This document shows, piece after piece, positions 1 to 8,859 of a stretch of 64,000 nt of DNA (positions are counted from its first letter, which is position 1; the number at the start of each line of letters is the position of its first letter). The notes below the pieces were generated by a model, which had not been told where the DNA came from, ran no database searches, and saw only the letters and a list, made by a program, of their open reading frames with translations. This DNA is from Streptomyces celluloflavus (GTDB lineage: Bacteria; Actinomycetota; Actinomycetes; Streptomycetales; Streptomycetaceae): NCBI GenBank assembly GCA_000720995.1, contig JOEL01000018.1, positions 62,001 through 126,000 on the forward strand, read 5' to 3'. The position numbers and the translations under genes were made by a program.

Positions 1-1
1 G

Positions 2-43
2 TCCGTGGACGACCGGGTGGAGAAGCTGATCGCCGGGATGTAA
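2..43 (+). CDS. pafA: C-terminal end of probable Pup-protein ligase PafA
   Basis: Only the last 13 codons are present (frame 2, ending ...DRVEKLIAGM then TAA). The piece is too short to identify by itself. The call rests on context: in Streptomyces the gene before this FKBP pair and pafB-pafC is pafA, the ligase that attaches the ubiquitin-like protein Pup to lysines of proteasome substrates. Any other gene of this region is possible. Confidence 0.5.
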   Translation, partial: SVDDRVEKLIAGM

Positions 44-61
44 CCGGAGGGAATGCCGTGG

Positions 62-91
62 TGTGCCGAGGGCCTGTGGGTTCTCGGCACA
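62..91 (+). terminator. Hairpin after the first gene
   Basis: TGTGCCGAG (62-70) pairs perfectly with CTCGGCACA (83-91) around a 12-nt loop. It lies 18 nt after the stop codon and before the FKBP lipoprotein gene, so it probably ends the upstream transcript. There is no long T run, which is normal for this genus. Confidence 0.55.
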
Positions 92-179
92 TTGCTGTGT
101 CGCACCGGGAAACGCCTCTGAGGACAGGTCGTAGAGTGGCGGGCATTGCCCACCCACCCCACGATCCCGAGTTGGACTG

Positions 180-1169
180 ATGAACCTCACGAAGAACACC
201 CGTCGCGCCGCCGCCGCGGCGCTGACCGTGCCCATCCTGCTGTTCACCGCTGCCTGCGGGTCCGACGACGGCAAGGGCTCGTCCGACGGAGCCGTCGTCA
301 AGGTGGAGGGCAAGGAGGGGGCGAAGCCCGAGATCACCGTGCCCAAGGACGCCAAGCCCGCCGACAAGGCCGTCACCAAGAACCTCATCGAGGGCAAGGG
401 CGAGGTAGTCAAGAAGGGTGATCTGGTCCGGCTGGACTTCGCCGCACAGACGATGAAGGGCCAGAACCTCGGCAGCAGCTGGACGCCGCAGCCCGGTGCC
501 AAGGCGGGTGCGCCGCGTACCCAGGTCGTCAGCGAGGTCACCGACCAGATGACCCAGCAGATGCTGCCGCCGAAGGTGATGTCCGCGGTGGCCGGGCAGA
601 AGGTCGGCAGCCGCTTCGAGGTCGAGGGCACCGCCAAGGCGCTGATCGGCGAGGGGCTGAACCCGCAGTCGGGCATCAAGCCCGAGGACGGCCTGGTGTG
701 GGTCGTCGATGTGGTCGGCGCGAAGAAGGTCGACAAGAAGGCCAAGGCCGAGGGTGAGCAGGCGGCGCCGGAGAGCGGTATGCCCGAGGTGAAGGCCGCG
801 GACGAGAAGGCCGCGACGATCACCGTCCCCAAGGGGGAGAAGGCGCCGACCGATCTCAAGGAGCAGGTCCTCATCAAGGGCAAGGGCCCCGAGGTGAAGG
901 CCGGTGACGGGCTGATCGCGCAGTACACCGGTGTGAAGTGGGAGGACGGCAAGAAGTTCGACTCGTCCTGGGACCACGGTGGCGCGACCGCCTTCCAGAT
1001 CGGCACGGGTCAGGTCGTCCAGGGCTGGGACAAGGCCCTGGTCGGCAAGCACGTCGGTGACCGGGTGGAGATCGTGATCCCGCCGAAGCTGGGTTACGGC
1101 GCGAGCCCGCAGCACGAGCTGGCGAAGAACACCCTCGTCTTCGTGGTCGACGTCGTCGGCACCGTCTGA
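180..1169 (+). CDS. FKBP-type peptidyl-prolyl isomerase lipoprotein (two FKBP-like domains)
   Basis: Predicted surface lipoprotein of 329 residues. A charged N-terminus (KNTRR) and hydrophobic stretch end in the lipobox FTAAC with Cys26 as lipidation site, followed by a flexible Gly/Ser/Lys-rich linker. Residues about 70-185 resemble a degenerate FKBP fold (GDLVRLDF ... LVWVVDVVG). Residues about 220-329 form a second, more canonical FKBP domain (GDGLIAQYTGVKWEDGKKFDSSW, IPPKLGYGA, LVFVVDVVGTV). Such proteins catalyse cis-trans isomerisation of Xaa-Pro bonds and help fold exported proteins. The ATG start gives the signal peptide directly. A -10-like TAGAGT lies at 132-137. It is followed after 57 nt by a second FKBP gene, so the two may be co-transcribed. 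Confidence 0.88.
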   Translation: MNLTKNTRRAAAAALTVPILLFTAACGSDDGKGSSDGAVVKVEGKEGAKPEITVPKDAKPADKAVTKNLIEGKGEVVKKGDLVRLDFAAQTMKGQNLGSSWTPQPGAKAGAPRTQVVSEVTDQMTQQMLPPKVMSAVAGQKVGSRFEVEGTAKALIGEGLNPQSGIKPEDGLVWVVDVVGAKKVDKKAKAEGEQAAPESGMPEVKAADEKAATITVPKGEKAPTDLKEQVLIKGKGPEVKAGDGLIAQYTGVKWEDGKKFDSSWDHGGATAFQIGTGQVVQGWDKALVGKHVGDRVEIVIPPKLGYGASPQHELAKNTLVFVVDVVGTV

Positions 1170-1226
1170 CCGCGGTCTGCCAGACTGTCGCAGTAATCGT
1201 CGTGATTCGTAAGTAGGAGCACATTC

Positions 1227-1598
1227 GTGAGCATCGACAAGCCCGAGATCGAATTCCCCGAGGGCCCGGCTCCCACCGAGCTGGAAATCGTGGACCTGTG
1301 GGAGGGTGACGGGCCGGTCGCGCAGGCCGGGGCCACGGTCGCCGTCCACTACGTCGGCGTCGCCTTCAGCACCGGCGAGGAGTTCGACGCGAGCTGGAAC
1401 CACGGCAGGCCGCTCCAGTTCCAGCTCGGGGCCGGCCAGGTCATCTCCGGCTGGGACCAGGGTGTGCAGGGCATGAAGGTCGGCGGCCGCCGCCGGCTGA
1501 CGATTCCGCCGCACCTCGCGTACGGCGACCGCGGCGCCGGCGGCCGGATCGCCCCGGGCGAGACGCTGATCTTCGTCTGTGACCTGGTCTCCGTCTGA
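1227..1598 (+). CDS. Cytoplasmic FKBP-type peptidyl-prolyl cis-trans isomerase
   Basis: A 123-residue single-domain FKBP without signal peptide. Family landmarks are clear: VHYVGVAFSTGEEFDASW, the GQVISGWDQGVQGMKVGGRR core, IPPHLAYGDRGAGG and the closing LIFVCDLVSV. The length fits a minimal FKBP domain plus a short N-terminal extension. The start is GTG with TAGGAG at 1214-1219. The role is general Xaa-Pro isomerisation in protein folding; specific clients cannot be told from sequence. It is the second FKBP in tandem and is closed by a strong terminator. Confidence 0.93.
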   Translation: MSIDKPEIEFPEGPAPTELEIVDLWEGDGPVAQAGATVAVHYVGVAFSTGEEFDASWNHGRPLQFQLGAGQVISGWDQGVQGMKVGGRRRLTIPPHLAYGDRGAGGRIAPGETLIFVCDLVSV

Positions 1599-1615
1599 GA
1601 CCGCCGCCGACACGT

Positions 1616-1651
1616 CCGAGGGCCCGTGCCTGCCCAGGCACGGGCCCTCGG
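1616..1651 (+). terminator. Strong intrinsic terminator
   Basis: A perfect 17-bp stem (1616-1632 with 1635-1651) has a 2-nt loop and is followed by CTTTTG. It separates the FKBP genes from pafB. Confidence 0.9.
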
Positions 1652-1715
1652 CTTTTGCCGTGAGCAGCCTGGACGGTACGGTCAACGGTCGGGAGTGCCA
1701 CGAGAAAGGGCGTCG

Positions 1716-2684
1716 ATGGCGATTGCCAAGGCCGAGCGGCTGATGAACCTCGCGCTGTGCCTGCTGGGGACGCGCCGCCCGCTGACCAAGCGCGAACTGC
1801 GGTCGTCCATCGAGGCGTACATCGAGGCGAACAGCGACGATTCGTTCAACCGCATGTTCGAGCGGGACAAGGACGATCTGCGCGAGCTGGGCCTGGTCAT
1901 CGAGACCGTCGACAGCATCGACGGCGAGGTCGGCTATCTCGCCCGCCGCGACAGCAACCGCCTGCCCCCGATCACGCTGGACGCGGAGGAGGCCGCCGCC
2001 CTGGGACTGGCCGCCAAGATCTGGCAGCAGGCCCGGCTGGCCGGTGCCGCCAGTGGCGCGCTGCAGAAGCTGCGGGCGGCCGGGATGCCGCTGGCCGCCG
2101 ACGACGGCGACTTCGACGCGGGGGCGCCGCACAGCGCGCTCGAACCCCGCATCCCCGCCCACGAAGCCGCCTTCGAGCCGCTGATGCTGGCCTGCCGGGA
2201 CCGCCGCCCGGTGGTCTTCGACTACCGCAAGTCCAACGCCGCCCGCCCCGAGCCGCGGCAGGTCGAACCGTGGATCCTGGAGTGCTGGCGCGGCCACTGG
2301 TACGTCGCGGGCTGGGACCGGGACCGACGCGCCGAGCGGGTCTTCCGGCTCTCCCGGATCACCGGCCGGGTCCGCTCCCGGCAGGGGGCGTTCACCGCGC
2401 CGGTGCCCGACCACGTCACCGTCCGCGAGACGGTCGAGAGCTGGGCGGGCGAGACCGCCACCGGTATGGCCCGGATCAAGCTCCGCGCCGACCACGGCTA
2501 TCCGCTGCGCGCCCGCGCGCTCACCGTCCGGGCGCTGGGCGACGGCTGGGACGAGCTGGAGATCCCCAACGGACGCGGACTCGACGCCTGGCTGGTGGAG
2601 TTCGGGCCGGACGTGGTGGTGCTGGAACCCGCCGAACTGCGGGCCGATGTCGTGGACCGGCTGCGCGCCGTGGCCAAGGGCTGA
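1716..2684 (+). CDS. pafB: PafB, WYL-domain transcriptional regulator (DNA-damage response)
   Basis: A 322-residue protein with an N-terminal winged-helix DNA-binding region (about 1-75, AERLMNLALCLLGTRRPLTKREL) and a WYL domain (about 150-240; PRQVEPWILECWRGHWYVAGWDRDRR) followed by a WCX-type C-terminus. In actinobacteria PafB works as a heterodimer with PafC to activate the mitomycin/UV damage regulon independently of LexA. I placed the start at ATG 1716, preceded by GAGAAAGGG, although the frame is open upstream to 1626; the first residues MAIAKAERLMNLA match the family start as I recall it. pafC follows after 17 nt in one operon. Confidence 0.92.
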   Translation: MAIAKAERLMNLALCLLGTRRPLTKRELRSSIEAYIEANSDDSFNRMFERDKDDLRELGLVIETVDSIDGEVGYLARRDSNRLPPITLDAEEAAALGLAAKIWQQARLAGAASGALQKLRAAGMPLAADDGDFDAGAPHSALEPRIPAHEAAFEPLMLACRDRRPVVFDYRKSNAARPEPRQVEPWILECWRGHWYVAGWDRDRRAERVFRLSRITGRVRSRQGAFTAPVPDHVTVRETVESWAGETATGMARIKLRADHGYPLRARALTVRALGDGWDELEIPNGRGLDAWLVEFGPDVVVLEPAELRADVVDRLRAVAKG

Positions 2685-2701
2685 GAGGGACACGAGAACC
2701 C

Positions 2702-3652
2702 ATGGCGACCAACGCGATCGACCAGACCCGCCGGATGCTGTCCCTGGTGACCTATCTGCGCGAGCGCCCCGGCGCCCGCGTCAGCGACGTCGCCCGCGCC
2801 TTCGGCATCACCGAGGACGAGCTGATCGCCGACCTCGACGTCCTGCCGATGTGCGGTACGAGCTTCCGCGGCGGCGACCTCCTGGACATCGACACCGACG
2901 GCGACCGCATCTGGTGGCACAACCCCGACGATGTCGCCGAGCCGCTGCGGCTGGCGGCCGACGAGGCCACCGCCCTGCTGGTCGCGGCCCGCGCCGTGGC
3001 CACTCTCCCCGGACTGCGCGAGGGCGACCGCCAGGCGCTGCTGCGCGCCACCGCCAAGCTGGAGGCGGCGGCCGGCGAGGCGGCGGGCGCCAGTGCCCGG
3101 CTCTCGGTGACCTTCGAATCCGAGGGCGGGGTCTTCGCCGATGTGGACCGCGCCATCGCCGAGCGGCGCCGGCTCTGGCTGCGCTACTACTCGCCGGCCC
3201 GCGACGAGCTGACCGAGCGCGAGGTGGACCCGATCCGCCTCTTCGCCGTCGGGCACACCTATGTGGAGGCGTGGTGCCGGCTCTCGGAGGCCCGCCGGAC
3301 CTTCCGGCTGGACCGCGTCGCCGAGATCAGGCTGCTGGACGCGCCCGCCGACCCACCGCCCATCGAACTGCGTGACCTCTCGGAGGGCCTGGTGCAGCCC
3401 GCCGCCGAGGACCCCGAGGTCTCCATCGAGGTCGGGCCGGGCGGCCGCTGGGTCGCCGAGTACTACCCGCACGACAGCGCCGAGGAGCTCCCCGACGGCG
3501 GACTGCGCATCACCCTGCGCACCCCCGACCCGGCGTCGCTGCGGCGGCTGGGGCTGCGGCTGGGCCGGGACGGCCGGATCGTGTCGCCGCAGGCGCTGGC
3601 CGACAGCGCGCGGCAGGCGGCGGCGCAGGCCCTCGCGGCGTACGACGACTGA
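2702..3652 (+). CDS. pafC: PafC, WYL-domain transcriptional regulator
   Basis: A 316-residue partner of PafB. The N-terminal HTH region covers about 1-65 (TRRMLSLVTYLRERPGARVSDVARAFGITEDEL), and the WYL domain about 140-225 (RRRLWLRYYSPARDELTEREVDPIRLFAVGHTYVEAWCR). The remainder is a WCX-like dimer or ligand region. PafBC is thought to sense single-stranded DNA or another nucleic-acid damage signal through the WYL domains. The ATG at 2702 follows GGGACACGAGAACCC; the reading frame extends far upstream but that part overlaps pafB and is not coding. It is the last regulator gene before a small zinc-ribbon gene. Confidence 0.92.
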   Translation: MATNAIDQTRRMLSLVTYLRERPGARVSDVARAFGITEDELIADLDVLPMCGTSFRGGDLLDIDTDGDRIWWHNPDDVAEPLRLAADEATALLVAARAVATLPGLREGDRQALLRATAKLEAAAGEAAGASARLSVTFESEGGVFADVDRAIAERRRLWLRYYSPARDELTEREVDPIRLFAVGHTYVEAWCRLSEARRTFRLDRVAEIRLLDAPADPPPIELRDLSEGLVQPAAEDPEVSIEVGPGGRWVAEYYPHDSAEELPDGGLRITLRTPDPASLRRLGLRLGRDGRIVSPQALADSARQAAAQALAAYDD

Positions 3653-3692
3653 GCGCGGCTCCCGGGACACCGTACGGAGGAGGCAGCGGAGG

Positions 3693-3953
3693 ATGACGAC
3701 CACGACGGCGACCACCACCCTGGCGACGATGGCCGCGCCGGTGTTCTTCAAGGCGGCCTGCCCGGACTGCCGGGGCCGCTTCGAACTGGCCTCGGACGCC
3801 TTCCGGCTGGCCATCGGCGGCAGCCGCCGCACCACCTTCTACTCCTTCACCTGCCCCGCCTGCGCCCGCCCGGTGCGCAGGCCGGCCGGCGAGCGGATCG
3901 TCGAGCTGCTGACCGGCGGCGGGGTCCGTACGCTCCGGCTGCACACCGGCTGA
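3693..3953 (+). CDS. Small zinc-ribbon-like protein
   Basis: 86 residues. Two Cys pairs, CPDC (about residues 21-24) and CPAC (about 54-57), sit 30 residues apart and look like a four-cysteine zinc ribbon (ACPDCRGRF ... FTCPACARPVRRP). GGAGG-rich ribosome-binding sequence lies at 3676-3692. It follows pafC closely on the same strand and is probably in that operon. It is conserved next to pafBC in streptomycetes as far as I recall; no function is assigned. A nucleic-acid or protein-binding role is a guess. Confidence 0.75.
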   Translation: MTTTTATTTLATMAAPVFFKAACPDCRGRFELASDAFRLAIGGSRRTTFYSFTCPACARPVRRPAGERIVELLTGGGVRTLRLHTG

Positions 3954-4009
3954 CACCGTCCCCGTACGGCACCCCGCGGCTTTCCGCGGACGCCCGATAG
4001 GCTCACCCC

Positions 4010-4213
4010 ATGCTCTGGCCCATGATCGCTGTCGCCCTCGGCTTCCTCGGTATCGCCGTGCTCGGTGTCCTCGCCATCCGGGTCTTCGTCGAGGTACGGC
4101 GGCTGGCCCGCCAGGTCGGTGCGGCGTCGGAGCGGATCCAGCGGGCCGCACAGGACCTGGAGCGGGCCGCGACGCCGCTCGCCTCGCGGGTGCACGAGGC
4201 GACGCGGGACTGA
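4010..4213 (+). CDS. Small membrane protein with one N-terminal transmembrane helix
   Basis: 67 residues: a hydrophobic helix at about 1-25 (MIAVALGFLGIAVLGVLAIRVF) is followed by an amphipathic, charged helix (EVRRLARQVGAASERIQRAAQDLERAA) likely to form a coiled coil in the cytoplasm. The layout resembles Tat or band-7-type accessory proteins, but I do not recognise a family. The ATG is only 6 nt after TAGGCT (3998-4003), a -10-like hexamer, suggesting a leaderless transcript. It lies just upstream of tatA, yet a 209-nt gap separates them. Confidence 0.7.
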   Translation: MLWPMIAVALGFLGIAVLGVLAIRVFVEVRRLARQVGAASERIQRAAQDLERAATPLASRVHEATRD

Positions 4214-4287
4214 CACCTGCGGCACCCTGCTGCGACGGGAATCCGGGAGGTACGCTGCACCCGCGGACCGCACCGCGAGCAGGGGGA

Positions 4288-4316
4288 GGCAATCCGGAGT
4301 ATGCACAGGGATTGCC
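4288..4316. repeat. Inverted repeat in the gap before tatA
   Basis: GGCAATCC (4288-4295) and GGATTGCC (4309-4316) form an 8-bp perfect inverted repeat with a 13-nt spacer. It lies in the 209-nt gene-free gap upstream of tatA. It may be a terminator of the small membrane protein gene or a regulator site; no T run follows. Confidence 0.4.
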
Positions 4317-4422
4317 CAGCGTTCACCACCGAACGTTACGATCGACGCAGCACCAGGACGCCAGTCCGACCCCATCGGCAGGCACCACAGCAGACGCCGC
4401 CCCGGCGAGAAGGTAGTCGCAC

Positions 4423-4722
4423 ATGCTCAGCAACCTGAGGCCCACCGAGATCATTCTGATTCTCGTCGTCGTCGTGCTGCTGTTCGGCGCCAAGAAGCTT
4501 CCGGACATGGCGCGTTCGCTCGGCAAGTCGGCTCGTATCCTCAAGAGCGAGGCCAAGGCCATGAAGAAGGAGGGCGAGGCGGAGAAGGCCGCGGCCGGTG
4601 CCGCGCCCGAGGCTGCCCCCGACGCCGCTCAGCAGACCGTGCCGCGCACGATCCAGGCGGCTCCCGGCGATGTGAGCAGCGCGCGTCCGGTGGCCGAGCC
4701 GAACCGCACCCCCCAGAGCTGA
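4423..4722 (+). CDS. tatA: Twin-arginine translocase subunit TatA
   Basis: 99 residues. One short N-terminal transmembrane helix ([13 protein letters not shown]) is followed by the family signature [14 protein letters not shown] and a charged amphipathic helix, then a Pro/Ala-rich tail. TatA oligomerises to form the passage for folded proteins with RR signal peptides, together with TatC encoded 64 nt downstream. The start ATG follows GAGAAGGTAG. It could also serve as TatE; no tatB is adjacent, as is usual in Streptomyces. Confidence 0.95.
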   Translation: MLSNLRPTEIILILVVVVLLFGAKKLPDMARSLGKSARILKSEAKAMKKEGEAEKAAAGAAPEAAPDAAQQTVPRTIQAAPGDVSSARPVAEPNRTPQS

Positions 4723-4786
4723 CCTGAGCCGACCCAGCCGCACCGACCACGTCGGGAGCGGCTGACGCACGAGACGAGGAAGTGGG

Positions 4787-5752
4787 TTGCCCAAGTCCGC
4801 CCGCAAGCAGGAGAAGGACCCCGACGGGCGGATGCCGCTCGCGGAGCATCTGCGTGAGCTGCGCAACCGGCTGCTGAAGTCGGTGCTGGCGATCGTGGTG
4901 ATCAGTGCCGTGGCGATGTGGCAGTACCCGGCGATCGCCCACTTCGTCACGGGTCCGGTCATCGACGCCGTCGGCTGCCCCGACACCGCCGCCGGCCTCG
5001 GGCCGCGTACGCATCCGTGTGCCCAGGTCACCGCCAACGGTCTGCTGGCGCCGTTCACGATCATGCTCAAGCTGTCGCTCACCACGGGGCTCGTGGCGGC
5101 CAGCCCGATCTGGCTCTACCAGTTCTGGGCCTTCCTCGCCCCGGGCCTGCACTCCCACGAGAAGAAGTACGCGCTGACCTTCGTCGGCGCCGGCGCGCCG
5201 CTCTTCCTCGGCGGCGCCTACCTCGCCTACGCGGTGCTGCCCACCACGGCCGGCGCGCTGGTCGGACTGACCCCCAGCGATTGGACCAACCTCTTCCCGG
5301 CCGACGAGTTCCTGGACATCGTGACCCGCATGGTCATCGTCTTCGGACTCGCCTTCGAGCTGCCGCTGCTCCTGGTGCTGCTGAATCTGGGCGGGGTGCT
5401 CTCCGGCCGCCGGATCCTGAGCTGGTGGCGGTTCATGGTGCTGGGCATCACGATCTTCTCGGCCATCGCCACCCCCACCGGTGACCCGCTGACCATGTGT
5501 CTGCTGGCCGCGCCGATAGTGCTGCTGTTCTTCGGTGCCGTCGGCATCTGCCTCTTCAACGACCGCCGCCGCCAGCGCAACAACCCGGACGCGGAGCTGA
5601 GCGACGACGAGGCGTCCGAGCTCGACCTGACGCCCGCCCCGGTCGCCGAGATCGAGCCGGTGGCCTCCAACCGGATGCTCCCGGAGCAGGCGAGCGGTGA
5701 CTCCGGCAAGGACGAACCGCCGCGCCGCAACGGCTACGACGACGTGACCTGA
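4787..5752 (+). CDS. tatC: Twin-arginine translocase subunit TatC
   Basis: 321 residues with six predicted transmembrane helices and the TatC N-terminal signature PLAEHLRELRNRLLKS. TatC with TatB/A recognises twin-arginine signal peptides. The start is TTG 4787, supported by GAGGAAG at 4777-4783 and by the conserved N-terminus beginning MPKSARKQEKDP; no ATG or GTG in frame precedes it. The C-terminal 70 residues are acidic and hydrophilic, a usual extension in actinomycetes. It is probably co-transcribed with tatA. Confidence 0.95.
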   Translation: MPKSARKQEKDPDGRMPLAEHLRELRNRLLKSVLAIVVISAVAMWQYPAIAHFVTGPVIDAVGCPDTAAGLGPRTHPCAQVTANGLLAPFTIMLKLSLTTGLVAASPIWLYQFWAFLAPGLHSHEKKYALTFVGAGAPLFLGGAYLAYAVLPTTAGALVGLTPSDWTNLFPADEFLDIVTRMVIVFGLAFELPLLLVLLNLGGVLSGRRILSWWRFMVLGITIFSAIATPTGDPLTMCLLAAPIVLLFFGAVGICLFNDRRRQRNNPDAELSDDEASELDLTPAPVAEIEPVASNRMLPEQASGDSGKDEPPRRNGYDDVT

Positions 5753-5803
5753 TCCGTCCGGCGTCCCTCCGGGTGACCGGCGGGACACGGTCCGTCGTGG
5801 ATG

Positions 5804-5837
5804 ACGGCCCCCGCGCTCGCTTCGAGCCGGGGGCCGT
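5804..5837 (+). terminator. Terminator after tatC
   Basis: A perfect 10-bp stem, ACGGCCCCCG (5804-5813) with CGGGGGCCGT (5828-5837), has a 14-nt loop. The rest of the 223-nt gap to the helicase gene holds only its promoter region (TAGGCT at 5960-5965). Confidence 0.8.
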
Positions 5838-5975
5838 TCCGCTGCCGGGGGCGGGACGGGGCGTATCGAGACGGGGGCCGCCGGTACGGGTTCGGCGCGT
5901 ACCGGCCCTCATCGCGTACCGGCCCTCATAAAGATCGGGTCGTTGTCAGAGGGGGCCGGTAGGCTCGTAAGCACG

Positions 5976-8792
5976 ATGACCGAGGACATGTCCCCTGCTG
6001 AGCGCTATGCCGCCGCCAAGCTCAGGGCGGCCGAGCAGGCCACCGCACTCGCCCCTTTCCGAGAGATGTACGACTTCGACCTGGATCCGTTCCAGATCGA
6101 GGCGTGTCAGGCCATGGAGGCCGGGAAGGGCGTGCTGGTCGCGGCCCCCACCGGATCCGGCAAGACGATCGTCGGCGAATTCGCCGTCCACCTGGCCCTG
6201 GAACAGGGCCGCAAGTGCTTCTACACCACGCCCATCAAGGCGCTGTCGAACCAGAAGTTCCAGGATCTGGTCAAGCGCTACGGCGCCGGCAAGGTCGGCC
6301 TGCTGACCGGCGACAACAGTGTCAACGCCGATGCCCCGGTGGTCGTGATGACCACCGAGGTGCTGCGGAACATGCTCTACGCCGGCTCGCGGTCGCTGTC
6401 CGGGCTCGGCTATGTGGTCATGGACGAGGTGCACTACCTCTCCGACCGCTTCCGGGGCGCCGTCTGGGAAGAGGTCATCATCCACCTCCCGGAGTCGGTG
6501 ACCCTGGTGTCGCTCTCGGCCACGGTCTCCAACGCCGAGGAGTTCGGCGACTGGCTGGACACGGTCCGTGGCGACACCGCCGTGATCGTCTCCGAGCACC
6601 GGCCGGTGCCGCTGTGGCAGCACGTCCTCGCGGGCCGCCGGATATACGACCTGTTCGAGGAGCGCGACGGACAGGGCGGCGGCCGCCGCGAGGTCAACCC
6701 CGACCTGGAGCGGCTGGCGCGGATGGAGAACAGCCGGCAGACGTTCGGCCGGGACAAGCGGCGGGCCCGCACCATGCGCGAGGCGGACCGCGAGCGCGAG
6801 CGGCGCCAGCGCAACCGGATCTGGACGCCCGGCCGGGCCGAGGTCATCGACCGCCTCGACAACGAGGGCCTGCTGCCCGCGATCACCTTCATCTTCAGCC
6901 GGGCGGGCTGCGAGGCGGCCGTCCAGCAGTGCCTCTACTCGGGCCTGCGGCTCAACGACCAGGAGGGCCGGGAGAAGGTCCGCCGCATAGTGGAGGCCCG
7001 GACGGCCGGCATCCCGGACCACGACCTCCATGTGCTGGGCTACTTCGAGTGGCTGGAAGGTCTGGAGCGGGGCATCGCGGCGCACCACGCCGGCATGCTG
7101 CCGACCTTCAAGGAGGTCGTGGAGGAACTGTTCGTCAAGGGGCTGGTCAAGGCCGTCTTCGCGACCGAGACGCTCGCCCTGGGCATCAACATGCCCGCGC
7201 GGTCGGTGGTGTTGGAGAAGCTCGTCAAGTGGAACGGCGAACAGCACGCCGACATCACCCCCGGTGAGTACACCCAGCTCACCGGCCGGGCCGGGCGGCG
7301 CGGTATCGATGTCGAGGGCCACGCCGTGGTGCTGTGGCAGCGCGGTATGGACCCGGGCGCGCTGGCCGGTCTCGCCGGGACTCGGACGTATCCGCTACGG
7401 TCCTCCTTCCGGCCGTCGTACAACATGGCCGTCAATCTCGTCTCGCAGTTCGGCAGGCACCGCTCGCGGGAACTGCTGGAGATGTCCTTCGCGCAGTTCC
7501 AGGCCGACAAGTCGGTGGTCGGGATCACGCGGCAGGTGCAGAAGAACGAAGAGGGCCTGGCGGGCTACCGCGGTTCGATGACCTGCCATCTCGGCGACTT
7601 CGAGGAGTACTCCCGGCTGCGGCGGAACCTCAAGGACCGCGAGACGGAGCTGGCCAAGCAGGGCGCCGTGCAGCAGCGGGCGGCCGCCGCGGCGGCGCTG
7701 GAGAAGCTCAAACCCGGCGACGTCATCCACGTGCCGACCGGCAAGTACGCGGGTCTCGCGCTGGTGCTGGATCCGGGCATGCCGCCGGGGCGGACGAACG
7801 GCTACCGCGGTTTCGACGCGCAGGACGGCCCGCGGCCGCTGGTGCTCACCGCCGAGCGGCAGGTCAAGCGGCTGGCGTCGATCGACTTCCCGGTGCCCGT
7901 CGAGGCGCTGGAGCGGATGCGGATCCCCAAGTCCTTCAACGCCCGCAGCCCGCAGTCGCGCCGCGATCTGGCGTCCGCGCTGCGCACGAAGGCCGGGCAC
8001 CTCGTACCGTCGCGCCATCGCAAGCCCCGCTCGGCGGCCGCCGACGACCGGGAGATCACGCGGCTGCGTACGGAGATCCGGGCGCACCCCTGCCACGGGT
8101 GCGACGAGCGTGAGGACCACGCCCGCTGGGCCGAGCGCTACCACCGGCTGCTGCGGGACACCCGCCAGCTGGAGCGGCGGATCGAGGGGCGGACGAACAC
8201 CATCGCGCGCACCTTCGACCGGATCTGCGCCCTGCTGACCGAGCTGGCGTACCTCGAAGGCGACACCGTCACGGACGAGGGCCGCCGGCTGGCCCGCCTC
8301 TACGGCGAGCTGGACCTGCTGGCGAGCGAGTGCCTGCGCGACGGCGTGTGGGAGGGGCTCGACCCGGCCGAACTGGCGGCCTGCGCCTCGGCGCTGGTGT
8401 ACGAGGCGCGGCAGGCGGACGACGCGGTGGCGCCCAAGCTGCCGGCCGGCCGGGCCAAGGACGCGCTGGCGGAGATGGTCCGCATCTGGGGCCGGCTGGA
8501 CGCCCTGGAGGAGAACCACAAGATCAACCAGGCGGAGGGCGTCGGCCAGCGCGAGCCGGACCTCGGCTTCGCCTGGGCCGCGTACCGCTGGGCCTCCGGT
8601 GCCGGCCTCGACGAGGTGCTCCAGGAAGCGGAGATGCCGGCCGGCGACTTCGTCCGCTGGTGCAAGCAGCTGATCGACGTCCTCGGCCAGATCGCCGCGG
8701 CGGCCCCGCCCGGCGGCACGGTCGCACGTGCCGCCCGCAAGGCGGTGGACGGTGTGCTGCGCGGTGTCGTGGCCTATTCCTCGGTGGGCTGA
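5976..8792 (+). CDS. DEVH-box superfamily 2 RNA/DNA helicase (HelY/Mtr4-like)
   Basis: 938 residues. Walker A APTGSGKT (about 57-64), motif II DEVH (about 150-153), motif III SLSAT and motif VI QLTGRAGRRGID place it among Ski2/Mtr4-like helicases (HelY in mycobacteria). An arch-like insertion and the C-terminal DSH domain follow (about 780-930). It is presumed to unwind structured RNA in turnover or ribosome assembly; the substrate is not shown by sequence. I chose ATG 5976 (MTEDMSPAERY); the frame extends to TTG 5943, but that lies within the apparent promoter. It is downstream of tatC in its own unit and ends at a very strong terminator. Confidence 0.93.
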   Translation: MTEDMSPAERYAAAKLRAAEQATALAPFREMYDFDLDPFQIEACQAMEAGKGVLVAAPTGSGKTIVGEFAVHLALEQGRKCFYTTPIKALSNQKFQDLVKRYGAGKVGLLTGDNSVNADAPVVVMTTEVLRNMLYAGSRSLSGLGYVVMDEVHYLSDRFRGAVWEEVIIHLPESVTLVSLSATVSNAEEFGDWLDTVRGDTAVIVSEHRPVPLWQHVLAGRRIYDLFEERDGQGGGRREVNPDLERLARMENSRQTFGRDKRRARTMREADRERERRQRNRIWTPGRAEVIDRLDNEGLLPAITFIFSRAGCEAAVQQCLYSGLRLNDQEGREKVRRIVEARTAGIPDHDLHVLGYFEWLEGLERGIAAHHAGMLPTFKEVVEELFVKGLVKAVFATETLALGINMPARSVVLEKLVKWNGEQHADITPGEYTQLTGRAGRRGIDVEGHAVVLWQRGMDPGALAGLAGTRTYPLRSSFRPSYNMAVNLVSQFGRHRSRELLEMSFAQFQADKSVVGITRQVQKNEEGLAGYRGSMTCHLGDFEEYSRLRRNLKDRETELAKQGAVQQRAAAAAALEKLKPGDVIHVPTGKYAGLALVLDPGMPPGRTNGYRGFDAQDGPRPLVLTAERQVKRLASIDFPVPVEALERMRIPKSFNARSPQSRRDLASALRTKAGHLVPSRHRKPRSAAADDREITRLRTEIRAHPCHGCDEREDHARWAERYHRLLRDTRQLERRIEGRTNTIARTFDRICALLTELAYLEGDTVTDEGRRLARLYGELDLLASECLRDGVWEGLDPAELAACASALVYEARQADDAVAPKLPAGRAKDALAEMVRIWGRLDALEENHKINQAEGVGQREPDLGFAWAAYRWASGAGLDEVLQEAEMPAGDFVRWCKQLIDVLGQIAAAAPPGGTVARAARKAVDGVLRGVVAYSSVG

Positions 8793-8799
8793 GCGGTGA

Positions 8800-8838
8800 G
8801 CGACGGCGCCCGGCCGGGATCCGGCCGGGCGCCGTCGC
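8800..8838. terminator. Bidirectional terminator between convergent genes
   Basis: A perfect 18-bp stem (8800-8817 with 8821-8838) has a 3-nt loop. It stands between the helicase gene (+) and the convergent monooxygenase gene (-) and can serve both strands. Confidence 0.92.
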
Positions 8839-8859
8839 CGTCGTCCGGCGCCGGGCGCG